Notes: generated by a model not told the origin, from the sequence alone. A DNA stretch of 64,000 nt from Chryseobacterium indicum (GCF_021504595.1 NZ_JACSGT010000001.1:620001-684000), one strand, 5' to 3'. Counted from the stretch's first letter, positions 1-9,284 are shown. Translations and numbers: made by a program.

Positions 1-17
1 GAATAAAAAATGATTAG

Positions 18-45
18 ACTCTCCAAATTCGGAGAGTTTTTATTT
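18..45 (+). terminator. Rho-independent terminator
   Basis: A 7-bp stem (ACTCTCC/GGAGAGT) with a 6-nt loop is followed by a T-run. It probably ends a plus-strand transcript that enters from outside the window. Confidence 0.7.
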
Positions 46-121
46 TAATGGAAGTCGAAAAAATTACTGATGAAACAAGCTGTAGCGGAATAACAACTAA
101 ATTTCAGGAGTAGTGATAAAG

Positions 122-156
122 ACTCAGGCTCACGAATTTCGTGAGCCTGAGTTTTA
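122..156. terminator. Strong hairpin, probable bidirectional terminator
   Basis: A near-perfect inverted repeat with about 15-bp arms has a T-run on the plus-strand side. It starts 17 nt beyond the purE stop codon, so it can also end purE transcription. The 70 nt between this hairpin and the one at 18-45 hold nothing recognisable. Confidence 0.65.
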
Positions 157-168
157 TAATGTATTAAA

Positions 169-672
169 TTATTTATCAAAATGATTCGGATGTTTCTCCT
201 TAATGTCGTCCACGGTTCCCAGAACTTTATCCTTTAAAGAATCCTGATATTGCTGAAGGTTTTCAGCAACAGCTTCATCTGAACTTCCGATAATTTTTGC
301 AGCTAAAATTCCTGCATTCAAAGCACCGTTTAAAGCAACTGTAGCTACAGGAATTCCACCCGGCATCTGCAGGATGGATAATATAGAATCCCAGCCATCA
401 ATAGAGTTGCTCGACAAAATAGGAACTCCGATCACAGGTAAGGTTGTACAGCTCGCTACCATTCCCGGAAGATGGGCTGCTCCTCCCGCTCCAGCAACAA
501 TTACTTTCAATCCCCTTTCTTTAGCGGTTTTCGCATAATCGAACATTCTTTCCGGTGTTCTGTGTGCAGAAACTACCGTCAGTTCATAAGGGATGTTCAG
601 GGATTTTAAAAAATTCGCTGCCTGTTCCATGATTGGCAAGTCGCTCTGACTTCCCATTATTATTCCTACCAT
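169..672 (-). CDS. purE: N5-carboxyaminoimidazole ribonucleotide mutase PurE
   Basis: This is the class I PurE mutase of purine synthesis. It converts N5-CAIR, made by PurK, to CAIR in the cytoplasm. The 167-residue length is typical. Visible family motifs are GSQSD at residues 7-11, SAHRTP at 35-40 with the catalytic-region His37, and GAGGAAHLPGM at 61-71. A promoter with -33 TTG, a 20-nt spacer and the box TATCTTTG lies just upstream, so purE has its own promoter. Its usual partner purK is on the same strand nearly 5 kb away, beyond four plus-strand genes, so the two are not co-transcribed here. Confidence 0.96.
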   Translation of the reverse strand: MVGIIMGSQSDLPIMEQAANFLKSLNIPYELTVVSAHRTPERMFDYAKTAKERGLKVIVAGAGGAAHLPGMVASCTTLPVIGVPILSSNSIDGWDSILSILQMPGGIPVATVALNGALNAGILAAKIIGSSDEAVAENLQQYQDSLKDKVLGTVDDIKEKHPNHFDK

Positions 673-692
673 TTTTCAATTTATTAGATGTT

Positions 693-723
693 CAAAGATA
701 AAAAATTAAAAAACCTCACGCAA
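693..723 (-). promoter_or_regulatory. Bacteroidota-type promoter of purE
   Basis: On the minus strand TATCTTTG (693-700) matches the -7 box TAnnTTTG, and a TTG (721-723) lies 20 nt upstream of it as the -33 element. The leader to the purE ATG is about 20 nt. Confidence 0.65.
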
Positions 724-787
724 AAAGGCTTAAAAGTTGTTGGATAATATTGATGAAGCTCAGGAAAGCTTTTGAATGAACTTTTAA

Positions 788-1723
788 TTGAATATATTTG
801 CCGCTAAGACCACCATTTTGAAAGATTTTAAGCTTACTCTTGCCATTTTCACCGTTGCTGTTGTCTGGGGAACTACATTTTTATCAATCCGCGTTGCTGT
901 TGAAACCATTCCGGCTTGGTTTGTTGCGGGAATCCGCCAGTTTCTGGCAGCAGTTATCATGCTTTTCATTTTACTGTACAGAAAACAGTTCCAGTGGATC
1001 GGCTGGAAAAATCTGGGATATCAGCTTATTTTTTCTTTTTTAATGCTGATTATGGCTAACGGACTGACAACTGTTGCAGAAGAAACGCTGACGAGCAGTT
1101 TAACTTCATTAATGAGCGCAACTTCACCTATTGTTGTTTTTTTGGGAAGTGTTGCCATCGGATTGCAGAAATTCACCATTCGTGCAATGATCGGTCTTTT
1201 AATGTGTTTCGGAGGAATTTTATTTATCTTTTGGGACGGTATTAATGATCTTGCGAATCCGGATTACAGATTGGGGATTTTCCTTTTATTGATTGCCATT
1301 GCGGGATGGGCTTCAGGAACGATTTTTACGAAGAAAATGAATATCCAGAGTAAAAATATTTCACTGAACTTATTCTATCAGTTCGCGTTTGCCGGAATTA
1401 TTCAGATTATTTTTGCTTTCCTTTTCACGGATAATTATAACTTCGAAAACTGGTCTGTAAAAAGTATTTCGGCAATGCTGTATCTTTCCGTTTTCGGCTC
1501 TGTAGCTGCTTTTTTTGCCTATCATTATGCTTTAACAAAGGTTTCTCCGGTGCAGGTTTCCATACTGGCTTATATTAATACCATTATTTCAATTTTCTTA
1601 AGCTGGCTGATTCTTAATGAAGAAATTTCAGCTAAATTTATCATTGCAGCGATATTGATTATTTTGGGTGTTTTTGTTATTAATTACAATAGGGAAATGT
1701 TTAAAAAGCAGCGAATCGCTTAA
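788..1723 (+). CDS. EamA/DMT-family transporter
   Basis: This is an inner-membrane carrier of the drug/metabolite transporter superfamily, with about ten hydrophobic helices in two EamA repeats (roughly residues 15-150 and 165-305). The first helix carries the family-like AVVWGTTF at about 24-31. Substrate cannot be read from sequence; relatives export amino acids or other metabolites. The start is uncertain. No in-frame ATG exists before about residue 58, which would remove the first helices, and an in-frame TAA sits directly before the TTG at 788. TTG is therefore the likely start. The gene stands alone, divergent from purE. Confidence 0.85.
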   Translation: MNIFAAKTTILKDFKLTLAIFTVAVVWGTTFLSIRVAVETIPAWFVAGIRQFLAAVIMLFILLYRKQFQWIGWKNLGYQLIFSFLMLIMANGLTTVAEETLTSSLTSLMSATSPIVVFLGSVAIGLQKFTIRAMIGLLMCFGGILFIFWDGINDLANPDYRLGIFLLLIAIAGWASGTIFTKKMNIQSKNISLNLFYQFAFAGIIQIIFAFLFTDNYNFENWSVKSISAMLYLSVFGSVAAFFAYHYALTKVSPVQVSILAYINTIISIFLSWLILNEEISAKFIIAAILIILGVFVINYNREMFKKQRIA

Positions 1724-1814
1724 AAATCAATCCGAATTATTACCATTCACACAAAAATAGAGGCTCTAAACTTTCCGTTTTTTTTCTTATATTGTTTTCA
1801 CCAAGTTATTCAAT

Positions 1815-2381
1815 ATGATAAAAAACGCCTTATTTGCAGTTTCTGCTATTCTACTGCTTTTAACGAGCTGCGACAATAGAAAAAAGGAAAATGACCTTAC
1901 TTTAAGAGAGCAGCAATTACTGGAAAAAGAAAAATCATTTGCACAGAAGGAATCTGAATATCAGTCTCTTTTAAGAATGAGAGACAGCATCTTTGCCAAA
2001 AAAGATTCGGTGAAAATTGTGGTTTGGCCTGCTGAAATCGCCGGATCGTGGACAGGAAAAGTGATCTGTACAGAATCCAACTGCAGCGATTATGTAGTCG
2101 GCGATCAGCGTACCGATACATGGGAATTCGACAGCGATTCTATCCAGCTTGTAACCAAAATCATCAACAATAATAATCTGGTAAGGCTCTACTCCGGAAA
2201 ATTTGAAAATAACGAGGCAAAGCTTAATTTTAAAACAGATTCTGCTTCAAAAAAACAGGTTGAAATGAATGTTATCCTGAATGATTTTTCAGCCAATAAA
2301 ATAAGAGGGACAAGAACCATTTCAGCTGATAATAACTGTATGGCGAAATTCTCTGTAGAATTAGTACGTTCCACCAAATAA
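1815..2381 (+). CDS. Lipoprotein with N-terminal coiled coil, unknown function
   Basis: A lipoprotein signal peptide ends at LLTSC, which puts the lipidated cysteine at residue 19. Residues 26-60 are rich in Glu, Lys and Gln and look like a coiled-coil stalk. A globular beta-rich C-terminal part follows and contains Cys and Trp residues around 75-105. I do not recognise a named family. It ends 7 nt before the antiporter gene on the same strand, so the two are probably co-transcribed. A role linked to that transporter is possible but not shown. Confidence 0.75.
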   Translation: MIKNALFAVSAILLLLTSCDNRKKENDLTLREQQLLEKEKSFAQKESEYQSLLRMRDSIFAKKDSVKIVVWPAEIAGSWTGKVICTESNCSDYVVGDQRTDTWEFDSDSIQLVTKIINNNNLVRLYSGKFENNEAKLNFKTDSASKKQVEMNVILNDFSANKIRGTRTISADNNCMAKFSVELVRSTK

Positions 2382-2388
2382 ACACAAA

Positions 2389-4512
2389 ATGACTTTACTG
2401 AGCATCCATAATCTGAGTCTTCCTATCGAAGACCCGGTACTTAAATTTCTTCTGGTTTTAATTATTATTCTTGCAGCGCCATTGCTTTTGAATAAGATAA
2501 AAGTCCCTCATTTATTGGGGCTGATTATTGCAGGAGCTGTCATCGGTCCGAACGGTTTTAATGTTCTGGCGAGAGACAGCAGTATTGTGGTAACAGGAAC
2601 TACGGGACTGCTTTATATTATGTTTCTTGCAGGGCTGGAAATAGACATGGGCGATTTCAAAAAAAATAAATGGAAAAGTCTAACCTTCGGAATTTATACC
2701 TTTACGGTTCCCTTTGTTTTGGGGTATTTCGGAGCCTATTATATTCTGCATTTTTCGGTTCTGACTTCGGTACTTTTTGCCAGTTTATTTTCGTCTCACA
2801 CCTTAATTGCATATCCTTTAGTCAGTAAATTGGGCATTGCAAAAAATTCCGCAGTGAACATTACTGTCGGCGGAACGATGATTACGGATATTCTTGCGCT
2901 TTTGGTTCTTGCCGTGATTGTAGGAATGTCGCAGGGTGATGTCGGAACAGAATTCTGGGTAAAACTTTCTGTCTCATTTGTGGTTTTCGGATTGGTCGTT
3001 CTTTTGATTTTCCCAATGATCGGACGTTGGTTCTTTAAAAAAGTCGATGACAAAATTTCACAGTATATTTTTGTTCTGGTGATGATCTATCTCGCGGCTT
3101 TACTGGCAGAGTTGGCAGGTGTGGAAGCTATTATCGGAGCTTTCTTTGCAGGATTGGCTTTAAACAGGCTGATTCCTCACACCTCATCGCTGATGAACCG
3201 TGTAGAATTTGTCGGAAATGCGATCTTCATCCCTTTTTTCCTGATCAGTGTAGGAATGCTGATTGATTTTAAAGTCTTTTTTAAAAGCTGGGAAACACTG
3301 GAAGTCGCCGGAATTATGCTTGTTGCTTCAATCGGCGGAAAATATCTTTCGGCTGTTGCTACGCAGAAAACATTCAGGCTTACGAAAGAAGAAGGAAAGC
3401 TGATTTTCGGGCTGAGTTCCGCTTCGGCAGCGGCAACGCTGGCTTCAGTAATGGTAGGTTACAATATCATTCTTTCGGAAACGGAAACGGGAGAACCCAT
3501 CAGATTATTAAATGAGCATGTTCTGAACGGCAGTATTCTGTTGATTCTAATTTCATGTACCATTTCTTCATTCATTTCCATGTCCAGCGCACAGAAAATT
3601 GCAGAACAGGACAATGAAGATACGGTTTCCGGAAATACACATGAAGAGGAAAATATTCTTTTAGCTTTAAATTATGAAGCCACCGTTGAAAGAATGGTGA
3701 ATCTGGGAATTTTAATTAAAGCCCATTCCAACACAGAAAATATATTCGCACTGAATGTGATTAATGAAGATAAAAACGAATCTTCCGTAAAAAATGCCGA
3801 AAAACTTCTGCACAGCGCTACAGATACGGCTGCTGCCGCAGATGTGAAAATTCAGCCACTGAAAAGATACGATAACGATGTAATCAACGGAGTGAATAAC
3901 GTTATTAAAGAGCAGAATATTACCGATATTATTATCGGACTGGAAGATGAAAAAGGTTTTTCTCCTTCTTTTGTGTACAATCTTTACAACGGCTATCTTC
4001 AGAATGACCATGTGAATGTTTTGGTGTATCACGCTGCACAGCCTTTGTCGACCATCAAAAAATATGCAGTGATGATTCCCGAAAATGCTCATAAAGAAGC
4101 AGGTTTCTTTCATGCACTTTTAAGGGTTTGGAATATAGCCAGAAATTCCGGAGCAACGATTGTTTTTTATGCTTCGGAAACTATTCTGGATATCCTTCAG
4201 AAAATTATAAAAAAAGCCAATATTGAAGCGGAATTTATTATTATGAATTCTTGGAAAGACGGCGAAAAAACCGCAGGAGAACTTAAAGAAGATGAAGCTT
4301 TAATTATTTTTATGGCTAAAAGAGGAATGATATCCTACATTCCGCAGATGAGACTGATTCCGGAACTTTTGAACCGAAATCTTAGCAATAATAATTATCT
4401 TTTGATTTTTCCGTTCTCCGAATTTGATGAAAATGATGTGGAAAAACGTTCTGTAGGAAATCATGATGATTTTATGGAAATCGGGAATGTGATTAAGAAG
4501 ATTTTTAAGTAA
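2389..4512 (+). CDS. CPA2-family cation:proton antiporter with C-terminal UspA-like region
   Basis: The N-terminal 400 residues form a sodium/proton exchanger domain of the CPA2 (KefB/NapA-like) type with about 12 helices, including the glycine-rich GLIIAGAVIGPNGF near residues 45-58 and a TDILALLVLAV segment. The following 300 residues are soluble and show alternating beta/alpha patterning like universal-stress-protein domains fused to many Bacteroidota antiporters. The likely role is monovalent cation/proton exchange for pH or ion homeostasis at the inner membrane. The ion is not determined. It sits directly behind a lipoprotein gene, probably in one operon. Confidence 0.88.
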   Translation: MTLLSIHNLSLPIEDPVLKFLLVLIIILAAPLLLNKIKVPHLLGLIIAGAVIGPNGFNVLARDSSIVVTGTTGLLYIMFLAGLEIDMGDFKKNKWKSLTFGIYTFTVPFVLGYFGAYYILHFSVLTSVLFASLFSSHTLIAYPLVSKLGIAKNSAVNITVGGTMITDILALLVLAVIVGMSQGDVGTEFWVKLSVSFVVFGLVVLLIFPMIGRWFFKKVDDKISQYIFVLVMIYLAALLAELAGVEAIIGAFFAGLALNRLIPHTSSLMNRVEFVGNAIFIPFFLISVGMLIDFKVFFKSWETLEVAGIMLVASIGGKYLSAVATQKTFRLTKEEGKLIFGLSSASAAATLASVMVGYNIILSETETGEPIRLLNEHVLNGSILLILISCTISSFISMSSAQKIAEQDNEDTVSGNTHEEENILLALNYEATVERMVNLGILIKAHSNTENIFALNVINEDKNESSVKNAEKLLHSATDTAAAADVKIQPLKRYDNDVINGVNNVIKEQNITDIIIGLEDEKGFSPSFVYNLYNGYLQNDHVNVLVYHAAQPLSTIKKYAVMIPENAHKEAGFFHALLRVWNIARNSGATIVFYASETILDILQKIIKKANIEAEFIIMNSWKDGEKTAGELKEDEALIIFMAKRGMISYIPQMRLIPELLNRNLSNNNYLLIFPFSEFDENDVEKRSVGNHDDFMEIGNVIKKIFK

Positions 4513-4557
4513 TTTCAATATAATTTTTAGAAAATTTTTAAGAAAAATCTAAAACGC

Positions 4558-4565
4558 TATATTTG
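4558..4565 (+). promoter_or_regulatory. Promoter -7 box TATATTTG
   Basis: TATATTTG matches TAnnTTTG and lies 24 nt upstream of the ATG at 4590. It overlaps an in-frame TTG at 4563, which shows that TTG is not the true start of the following gene. Confidence 0.65.
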
Positions 4566-4589
4566 CGCCTTAAAATAATAACCATTAAG

Positions 4590-5408
4590 ATGAAAAATTT
4601 TTTTGCTATCGTTTCAATATTATTTTTATTTTCATGTAATAATGATGACAATGATACTTTGCCTGAACAAACATGCTTGATCACAAAATTTAATAAAGCA
4701 AATATCATAAACGGACAACAGTTTTATACCTCCGAATATGTATATGATGGAAATTTAATTATCAAAAAGCTTGACTATAATATAGTAGACAATACTCCTT
4801 CCGGGCAGACTTATCCAACCTATACTCTTCAGCTAAAAGCAACAACAGAAATTCAGTATAATGCTTTGAAACAACCTGTAAAAATAATTGAAGGCGTAGA
4901 TTATAATAATATGCAAAATATTGATTATTTACAATATGATAATCAAGGCAGACTATCTGAAAAGAATAGAGTATCCACTTATTTAACGGACAATACCTCT
5001 TCAACTAAAAATTTTAAATATACTTATAGTTCGACCAATAAAATAGTTCTTATCGCTGAAAAAATAACCAACAGTTGGGGAGATGTATATGGTGAAAATA
5101 CTAAAACACTATCTTATGATACAAATGGAAATCTTAAAGAAATAGAACAGATAAATGCTGGGAACTCAGCACTTAAAGTAGTTACAAAATACGATAATTA
5201 TGATACCTATAAGAATCCGTATGCCAATGTAAATGTTCCTTTTGAAGATATTTTCTTTTTAAGACTTTCCAAAAACAATCACAGAAAATACAGTAAAACA
5301 ACTTATATGAATGGTTATCCGACACCTCCGTATGAAACCTATGAAATTAGCGGATATGAATATAATGAACACGGATATCCTAAAATTGCCGAATATAAAT
5401 GTAATTAA
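4590..5408 (+). CDS. Lipoprotein of unknown function
   Basis: From the ATG at 4590 the product is 272 residues, starting with a lipoprotein signal that ends at FLFSC (Cys16) followed by an acidic NNDD linker. The rest is rich in Tyr, Asn and Asp, with short motifs such as YDNQGRL and YDTNGNL that resemble the YD/RHS-like strands of many Bacteroidota outer-membrane lipoproteins. The function is unknown. The start was chosen because a good promoter box sits 24 nt upstream and the signal peptide begins there. A convergent terminator follows. Confidence 0.78.
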   Translation: MKNFFAIVSILFLFSCNNDDNDTLPEQTCLITKFNKANIINGQQFYTSEYVYDGNLIIKKLDYNIVDNTPSGQTYPTYTLQLKATTEIQYNALKQPVKIIEGVDYNNMQNIDYLQYDNQGRLSEKNRVSTYLTDNTSSTKNFKYTYSSTNKIVLIAEKITNSWGDVYGENTKTLSYDTNGNLKEIEQINAGNSALKVVTKYDNYDTYKNPYANVNVPFEDIFFLRLSKNNHRKYSKTTYMNGYPTPPYETYEISGYEYNEHGYPKIAEYKCN

Positions 5409-5415
5409 AAACTAA

Positions 5416-5444
5416 AAAAGACTGCCTTCTCAAGCAGTCTTTTT
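5416..5444. terminator. Bidirectional terminator between convergent genes
   Basis: The inverted repeat AAAGACTGC/GCAGTCTTT is flanked by A- and T-runs. It serves both the lipoprotein gene ending at 5408 and purK ending at 5465. Confidence 0.85.
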
Positions 5445-5464
5445 CAATGATGTTAATCGTAAAA

Positions 5465-6577
5465 TTATTCAGAAATAACTCTTACCATTTCTTTCACCAT
5501 TACCAGTTTTTCCATCAGTTCCTCTCTGGATTCTGCCAGAACATTGATGTGCCCCATTTTTCTTCCCTGTTTGGTTTCTGTTTTTCCGTATAGGTGAACG
5601 TAGGTTTCAGGAAGTCTTAAAACGTCTTCCATTCCTTCATAAATTACTTTTCCGGAAAAACCTTCTGCACCTACTAAATTCAGCATTCCGCTGTAGATGA
5701 TGGCATCCGTATCTGCCAGAGGTAAATTCTTCACCACGCGGTACATCTGCTCAAACTGTGAATTAGCATTTCCTTCCTGACTCTGATGTCCTGAATTGTG
5801 AAGTCTCGGAGCCGTTTCGTTTACCCAGACTTTTCCTTCTTTATCTAAAAACAGTTCGATGGCGAAAAGTCCCGGGGAATGAATCGCATTCAGGAATTTT
5901 TCTGTGATCGAATTGATCTGCGCCTCAATTTCTTCGGTTAAAAAAACCGGACAGATGTTGAAATCCAGCAGATTAAGCTTCGGATCGGCAACCATTTCCG
6001 TTACAGGGAAAGTTTTTGTTTCTCCGTTTTCATTTCTGGCAACAATTACGGAAAGTTCTTTATCAATATCCACTAACTTTTCGATCACAGAATCCTGTAT
6101 CCAGAGATTTTTCATGTCTTCATTGGTACGAATTACCTGAACGCCTTTTCCGTCGTAACCTCCTGTATTCATTTTCTGTACAAATGGCAGAGGCATTTTT
6201 ATTTCGTCAGAACTTCCGTCCATTACTTCAAATTCAGGACTTGGAATATCGTGTTCCGCGTAAAATTGTTTCTGAAGAATCTTTTGTTGAATCGTTTTAA
6301 TGATTTTAGAATTCGGAACGACTTTTATCCCCTGATTTTCAAGTTCGGCAAGAGCATCCGCATTTACGTGCTCGATTTCGATGGTTACCACATCTTTATC
6401 CTTACCGAAATTCAGAACGGTTTCATAATCGTTGAAATTTCCCTGGGTAAAGTAGGAAATATTATGACAGGGTGCATCTGAAGCAGGATCCAGCGTATAA
6501 AATTCATCGTCGTATTTCAATGCTTCCTGAATCAGCATTCGTCCGAGCTGTCCTCCTCCTAAAATTCCAATTTTCAT
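5465..6577 (-). CDS. purK: N5-carboxyaminoimidazole ribonucleotide synthase PurK
   Basis: This is an ATP-grasp enzyme of purine synthesis that makes N5-CAIR from AIR, bicarbonate and ATP and so feeds PurE. The N-terminal GGGQLGRM (residues 7-14) is the family signature. The central ATP-grasp region contains TGGYDGKGV, and WVNETAPRLHNSGHQ is the conserved C-terminal active-site stretch. The length of 370 residues is normal. It is followed after about 130 nt by a same-strand DUF1543 gene. No clear TAnnTTTG promoter was seen upstream. Confidence 0.96.
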   Translation of the reverse strand: MKIGILGGGQLGRMLIQEALKYDDEFYTLDPASDAPCHNISYFTQGNFNDYETVLNFGKDKDVVTIEIEHVNADALAELENQGIKVVPNSKIIKTIQQKILQKQFYAEHDIPSPEFEVMDGSSDEIKMPLPFVQKMNTGGYDGKGVQVIRTNEDMKNLWIQDSVIEKLVDIDKELSVIVARNENGETKTFPVTEMVADPKLNLLDFNICPVFLTEEIEAQINSITEKFLNAIHSPGLFAIELFLDKEGKVWVNETAPRLHNSGHQSQEGNANSQFEQMYRVVKNLPLADTDAIIYSGMLNLVGAEGFSGKVIYEGMEDVLRLPETYVHLYGKTETKQGRKMGHINVLAESREELMEKLVMVKEMVRVISE

Positions 6578-6709
6578 TTTTTACTTTTATTTTCTGTTAG
6601 ATTTAATATCGTTTAAAATTTAACGCTAAGCTCGCTAAGATTTTTTGAAAAATTCACTCATTATTTTTTCGCTCGCAAAGGCGTTTCACTCATCTATGAG
6701 CATTATGTT

Positions 6710-7255
6710 TTATTGAATTTTATCAATTTTCAGATATCCCAGCTCCACTACGTTTTCCTGAATTTCAGCATTGGATTTTATTAATGAAATGGAATATTTT
6801 TCTTTCATTTTTTCAGGAAGAATATCATTTACCTTGAAAATATCATCAATGTCTACGCCGTGTTTATCATCAATATGACTTTCCGCTCCTTTAAACCCCA
6901 TGGTTTTATAAAATTCTGTAGCTTTTGCTCTTTTGGTAACTTCCGCCATCGAATTTCCAACCATTAAATGCTGTTCATGAAATTCTTCAAAAAAACCTCT
7001 TTTATATCCTCCGAGATTAATAAAGTACAGTTGTTCTTCCGATGTTTTCTCTTCTCTTTCTGTAATTTTCACTTCATAGCCATCAATAAAACGCACTTCC
7101 TGATAACAGTCGATGTGGATTTTAGCATCTTTCCAGAACTCTTTCATATCCGGAACCAGATCTTTCAGGCTTTCCGCAATTCCGAAGAAAACATCGTGCT
7201 GCTCTATATTTCGTCCTTTCGGAGTAGCTCCGAGGATGATATAAAATAATTTCAT
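6710..7255 (-). CDS. DUF1543 domain protein
   Basis: The N-terminal segment LGATPKGRNIEQHD (residues 8-21) is the hallmark of DUF1543 proteins, whose function is not established. The protein is 181 residues, soluble, and without signal peptide or membrane helix. A minus-strand box TATTTTTG lies about 17 nt upstream of the ATG, so it probably has its own promoter and is divergent from the TSUP transporter gene. The 130 nt between it and purK contain degenerate words (such as cgctaag) that recur in other spacers of this window. Confidence 0.82.
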   Translation of the reverse strand: MKLFYIILGATPKGRNIEQHDVFFGIAESLKDLVPDMKEFWKDAKIHIDCYQEVRFIDGYEVKITEREEKTSEEQLYFINLGGYKRGFFEEFHEQHLMVGNSMAEVTKRAKATEFYKTMGFKGAESHIDDKHGVDIDDIFKVNDILPEKMKEKYSISLIKSNAEIQENVVELGYLKIDKIQ

Positions 7256-7304
7256 ATAAAATTTTGTTTATGCAAAAATACGTCAAATTTATCTTTTTTA
7301 AACG

Positions 7305-7336
7305 TTTGGCAGACTAACGCAATAGTTTTATATTTG
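7305..7336 (+). promoter_or_regulatory. Complete promoter only 4 nt from a start codon
   Basis: A -33 TTTG at 7305-7308, a 20-nt spacer and the box TATATTTG at 7329-7336 precede the ATG at 7341 by only 4 nt. The transcript would start at or very near the ATG. Confidence 0.65.
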
Positions 7337-7340
7337 TAAC

Positions 7341-8171
7341 ATGTCAGAAATCATCATTCTCTTTCTTGGAGCAATTTCGGCAGGACTTCTGGGTTCTTTG
7401 ACCGGATTGGGAGGAGGAGTTATCATTATTCCTTTATTAACGCTGGGTTTCGGCGTTCCTATGCATTACGCCATCGGTGCTTCTCTTATTTCTGTTATCG
7501 GAACTTCTTCCGGTGCGGCAGTAGCTTTTGTAAAAGAAGGCTTTACCAATATGAGAGTCGGGATGTTTTTAGAAATAGCGACCACTTCAGGAGCCATCGT
7601 CGGAGCTTTGGTTTCGGGTATGCTTAATCCGAATACCATCGGGATTATTTTTGCAAGTATTCTCCTTTTGACGGTTATTTTAAATTTAAAAGGAAAACCG
7701 GATCATCAGGAACCTATTATCAAAGGAAGCCTGGAAGAAAAATTAAAATTATTCGGAACTTTTCCGGATAAAGGGGTGGTGAAAAGTTATTCTGCAAGAA
7801 ATACAGTTCCGGGATTTCTGATGATGATGTTCGCAGGAGCCATGTCCGGATTACTGGGAATCGGTTCCGGTGCGCTGAAAGTTCTGGCAATGGATAATAT
7901 GATGAAACTGCCTTTTAAAGTTTCTACGACGACGAGTAATTTTATGATCGGTGTAACAGCGGTTGCGAGTGCGCTGATCTATTTTCAGAGAGGTGAAATT
8001 ATTCCTGTGATTGCAGCTCCGGTTCTTATTGGGGTTGTGGTAGGAAGTTTTATCGGATCTAAAACACTGATGGTTTCCAAGACCAAAAAGTTAAAAACAT
8101 TCTTTGCCATTGTCATCACAATTCTTTCAATCTACATGATGTATAACGGTATCAATAAAAGCTTCAGATAA
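7341..8171 (+). CDS. TSUP-family (TauE/SafE) anion exporter
   Basis: This inner-membrane protein of the sulfite exporter TauE/SafE family has about eight helices in two related halves. Each half opens with a glycine-rich motif (GSLTGLGGGVIIIP near residues 18-31 and GLLGIGSGALKVLAM near 170-184). Family members move sulfite, sulfoacetate or other organic anions; the substrate here is unknown. The start is fixed because the first helix begins at residue 3. The stop overlaps the start of the DUF1634 gene in TAATG, so the two are translationally coupled. Confidence 0.9.
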   Translation: MSEIIILFLGAISAGLLGSLTGLGGGVIIIPLLTLGFGVPMHYAIGASLISVIGTSSGAAVAFVKEGFTNMRVGMFLEIATTSGAIVGALVSGMLNPNTIGIIFASILLLTVILNLKGKPDHQEPIIKGSLEEKLKLFGTFPDKGVVKSYSARNTVPGFLMMMFAGAMSGLLGIGSGALKVLAMDNMMKLPFKVSTTTSNFMIGVTAVASALIYFQRGEIIPVIAAPVLIGVVVGSFIGSKTLMVSKTKKLKTFFAIVITILSIYMMYNGINKSFR

Positions 8172-8554
8172 TGAGAAAAAATTTCACGGATGTCGATCTG
8201 AACCGTTCTGTAGGGAATTTGCTGAGACTGGGAGTTATTCTTTCTGTTGCAACATCGTTAATCGGCTTTATTAAACTTTTTACGGAGGGCTTTAAAATGC
8301 CTGAAAAATATACTTCCCTCGATATGGGAGAATCTTCGGAAAAAGTCTGGGGACATTTCTGGCATTCGCTGTGTAAAGGCGAAGGAATGGCGATTATCCA
8401 GTTGGGAATTCTTCTTTTGGTGTTCACTCCGTTAATGAGAATTATTTTCGCATTGATTGGATATTTAAAAGAAAAAGACTACATATACGTAGTCATTTCT
8501 TCCATTGTTCTTGCGATTATGGCGATAAGCTTTTTTACGGGGTATGCGCATTAA
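8171..8554 (+). CDS. DUF1634 membrane protein, partner of the TSUP exporter
   Basis: This 127-residue protein has three predicted helices (about 16-36, 75-95 and 104-124) and begins MRKNFTDVDLNRSVGNLLR, typical of DUF1634. DUF1634 genes regularly sit beside TauE/SafE exporters, and here the start codon overlaps the exporter stop by one base. An accessory or regulatory subunit role is inferred from that linkage; the biochemical function is unknown. Confidence 0.85.
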   Translation: MRKNFTDVDLNRSVGNLLRLGVILSVATSLIGFIKLFTEGFKMPEKYTSLDMGESSEKVWGHFWHSLCKGEGMAIIQLGILLLVFTPLMRIIFALIGYLKEKDYIYVVISSIVLAIMAISFFTGYAH

Positions 8555-8570
8555 TTAATTCTATAAAAAT

Positions 8571-8578
8571 TATATTTG
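8571..8578 (+). promoter_or_regulatory. Promoter -7 box TATATTTG
   Basis: TATATTTG lies 13 nt upstream of the ATG at 8592 and defines a separate transcription unit for the SGNH hydrolase gene. Confidence 0.6.
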
Positions 8579-8591
8579 TTTACTTGATTGG

Positions 8592-9284
8592 ATGAAAAAA
8601 AGCTGCTTACTAATAAAGATTTTTCTTATCGCTTTTTCTTTTACCATTATTTTTTCAATCATAATTTTTCAAATTTTTTATAAATGCTTAGACAAATATA
8701 ATGACACAAGGCTTGATCCTCTCCGAATGTCCGAAATAAAAATTGATACTGCAAAAAAGTATAATTATGTTCTGATTGGAGACTCTCATGTACAATTTTG
8801 GTCAATAGGCAATAATAGCTTAAATCTTGGAATGACGGGACAGACTTCGGAGCAAATAAAGCTAAAATATTTATTATTAAAGAATGAAATAAAATCAGGA
8901 CAGAAACTGATTATTTCCGTCGGAGCAAATGATGTTAAAAGTATTGCTACCAATCCTGAAAAAAAGGAAGAAATTATTAAAAAGTGTATTGAAAATCTTC
9001 AACTTATTATTTCAGAAAATAAAAATAAATTTGACAGAATATATGTAATGACTGTTCCGCCAGATTTCCACGTATCATTTCCTTACAACTTTATCAATTA
9101 CGAAGATACATTTACTTCCAAGTTAAAAATTAACGATGAAATAAGAAAACTGGCTTTAAAAAACAAAATAGTGTTAATAGATACCTACGAAATATTTAAA
9201 AATAAAACAGGCTACGAATATTCTATTGATGGAGTTCATATGAATGAAAAGGCATATAAAATTCTGAATGAGAAAATTAAATAA
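8592..9284 (+). CDS. SGNH/GDSL-family hydrolase, membrane anchored
   Basis: An N-terminal helix (residues 8-30) anchors or exports the protein. It is followed by the SGNH fold: block I GDS at 63-65 (Ser65), block II Gly80 in NLGMTG, block III GAND at 111-114 (Asn113), and block V DGVH at 213-216 (Asp213, His216). All four catalytic and oxyanion positions are present, so it should be an active esterase or deacetylase. Relatives remove acetyl groups from cell-envelope glycans or hydrolyse lipids; the substrate is not known. The DNA is more AT-rich than its neighbours. Confidence 0.85.
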   Translation: MKKSCLLIKIFLIAFSFTIIFSIIIFQIFYKCLDKYNDTRLDPLRMSEIKIDTAKKYNYVLIGDSHVQFWSIGNNSLNLGMTGQTSEQIKLKYLLLKNEIKSGQKLIISVGANDVKSIATNPEKKEEIIKKCIENLQLIISENKNKFDRIYVMTVPPDFHVSFPYNFINYEDTFTSKLKINDEIRKLALKNKIVLIDTYEIFKNKTGYEYSIDGVHMNEKAYKILNEKIK

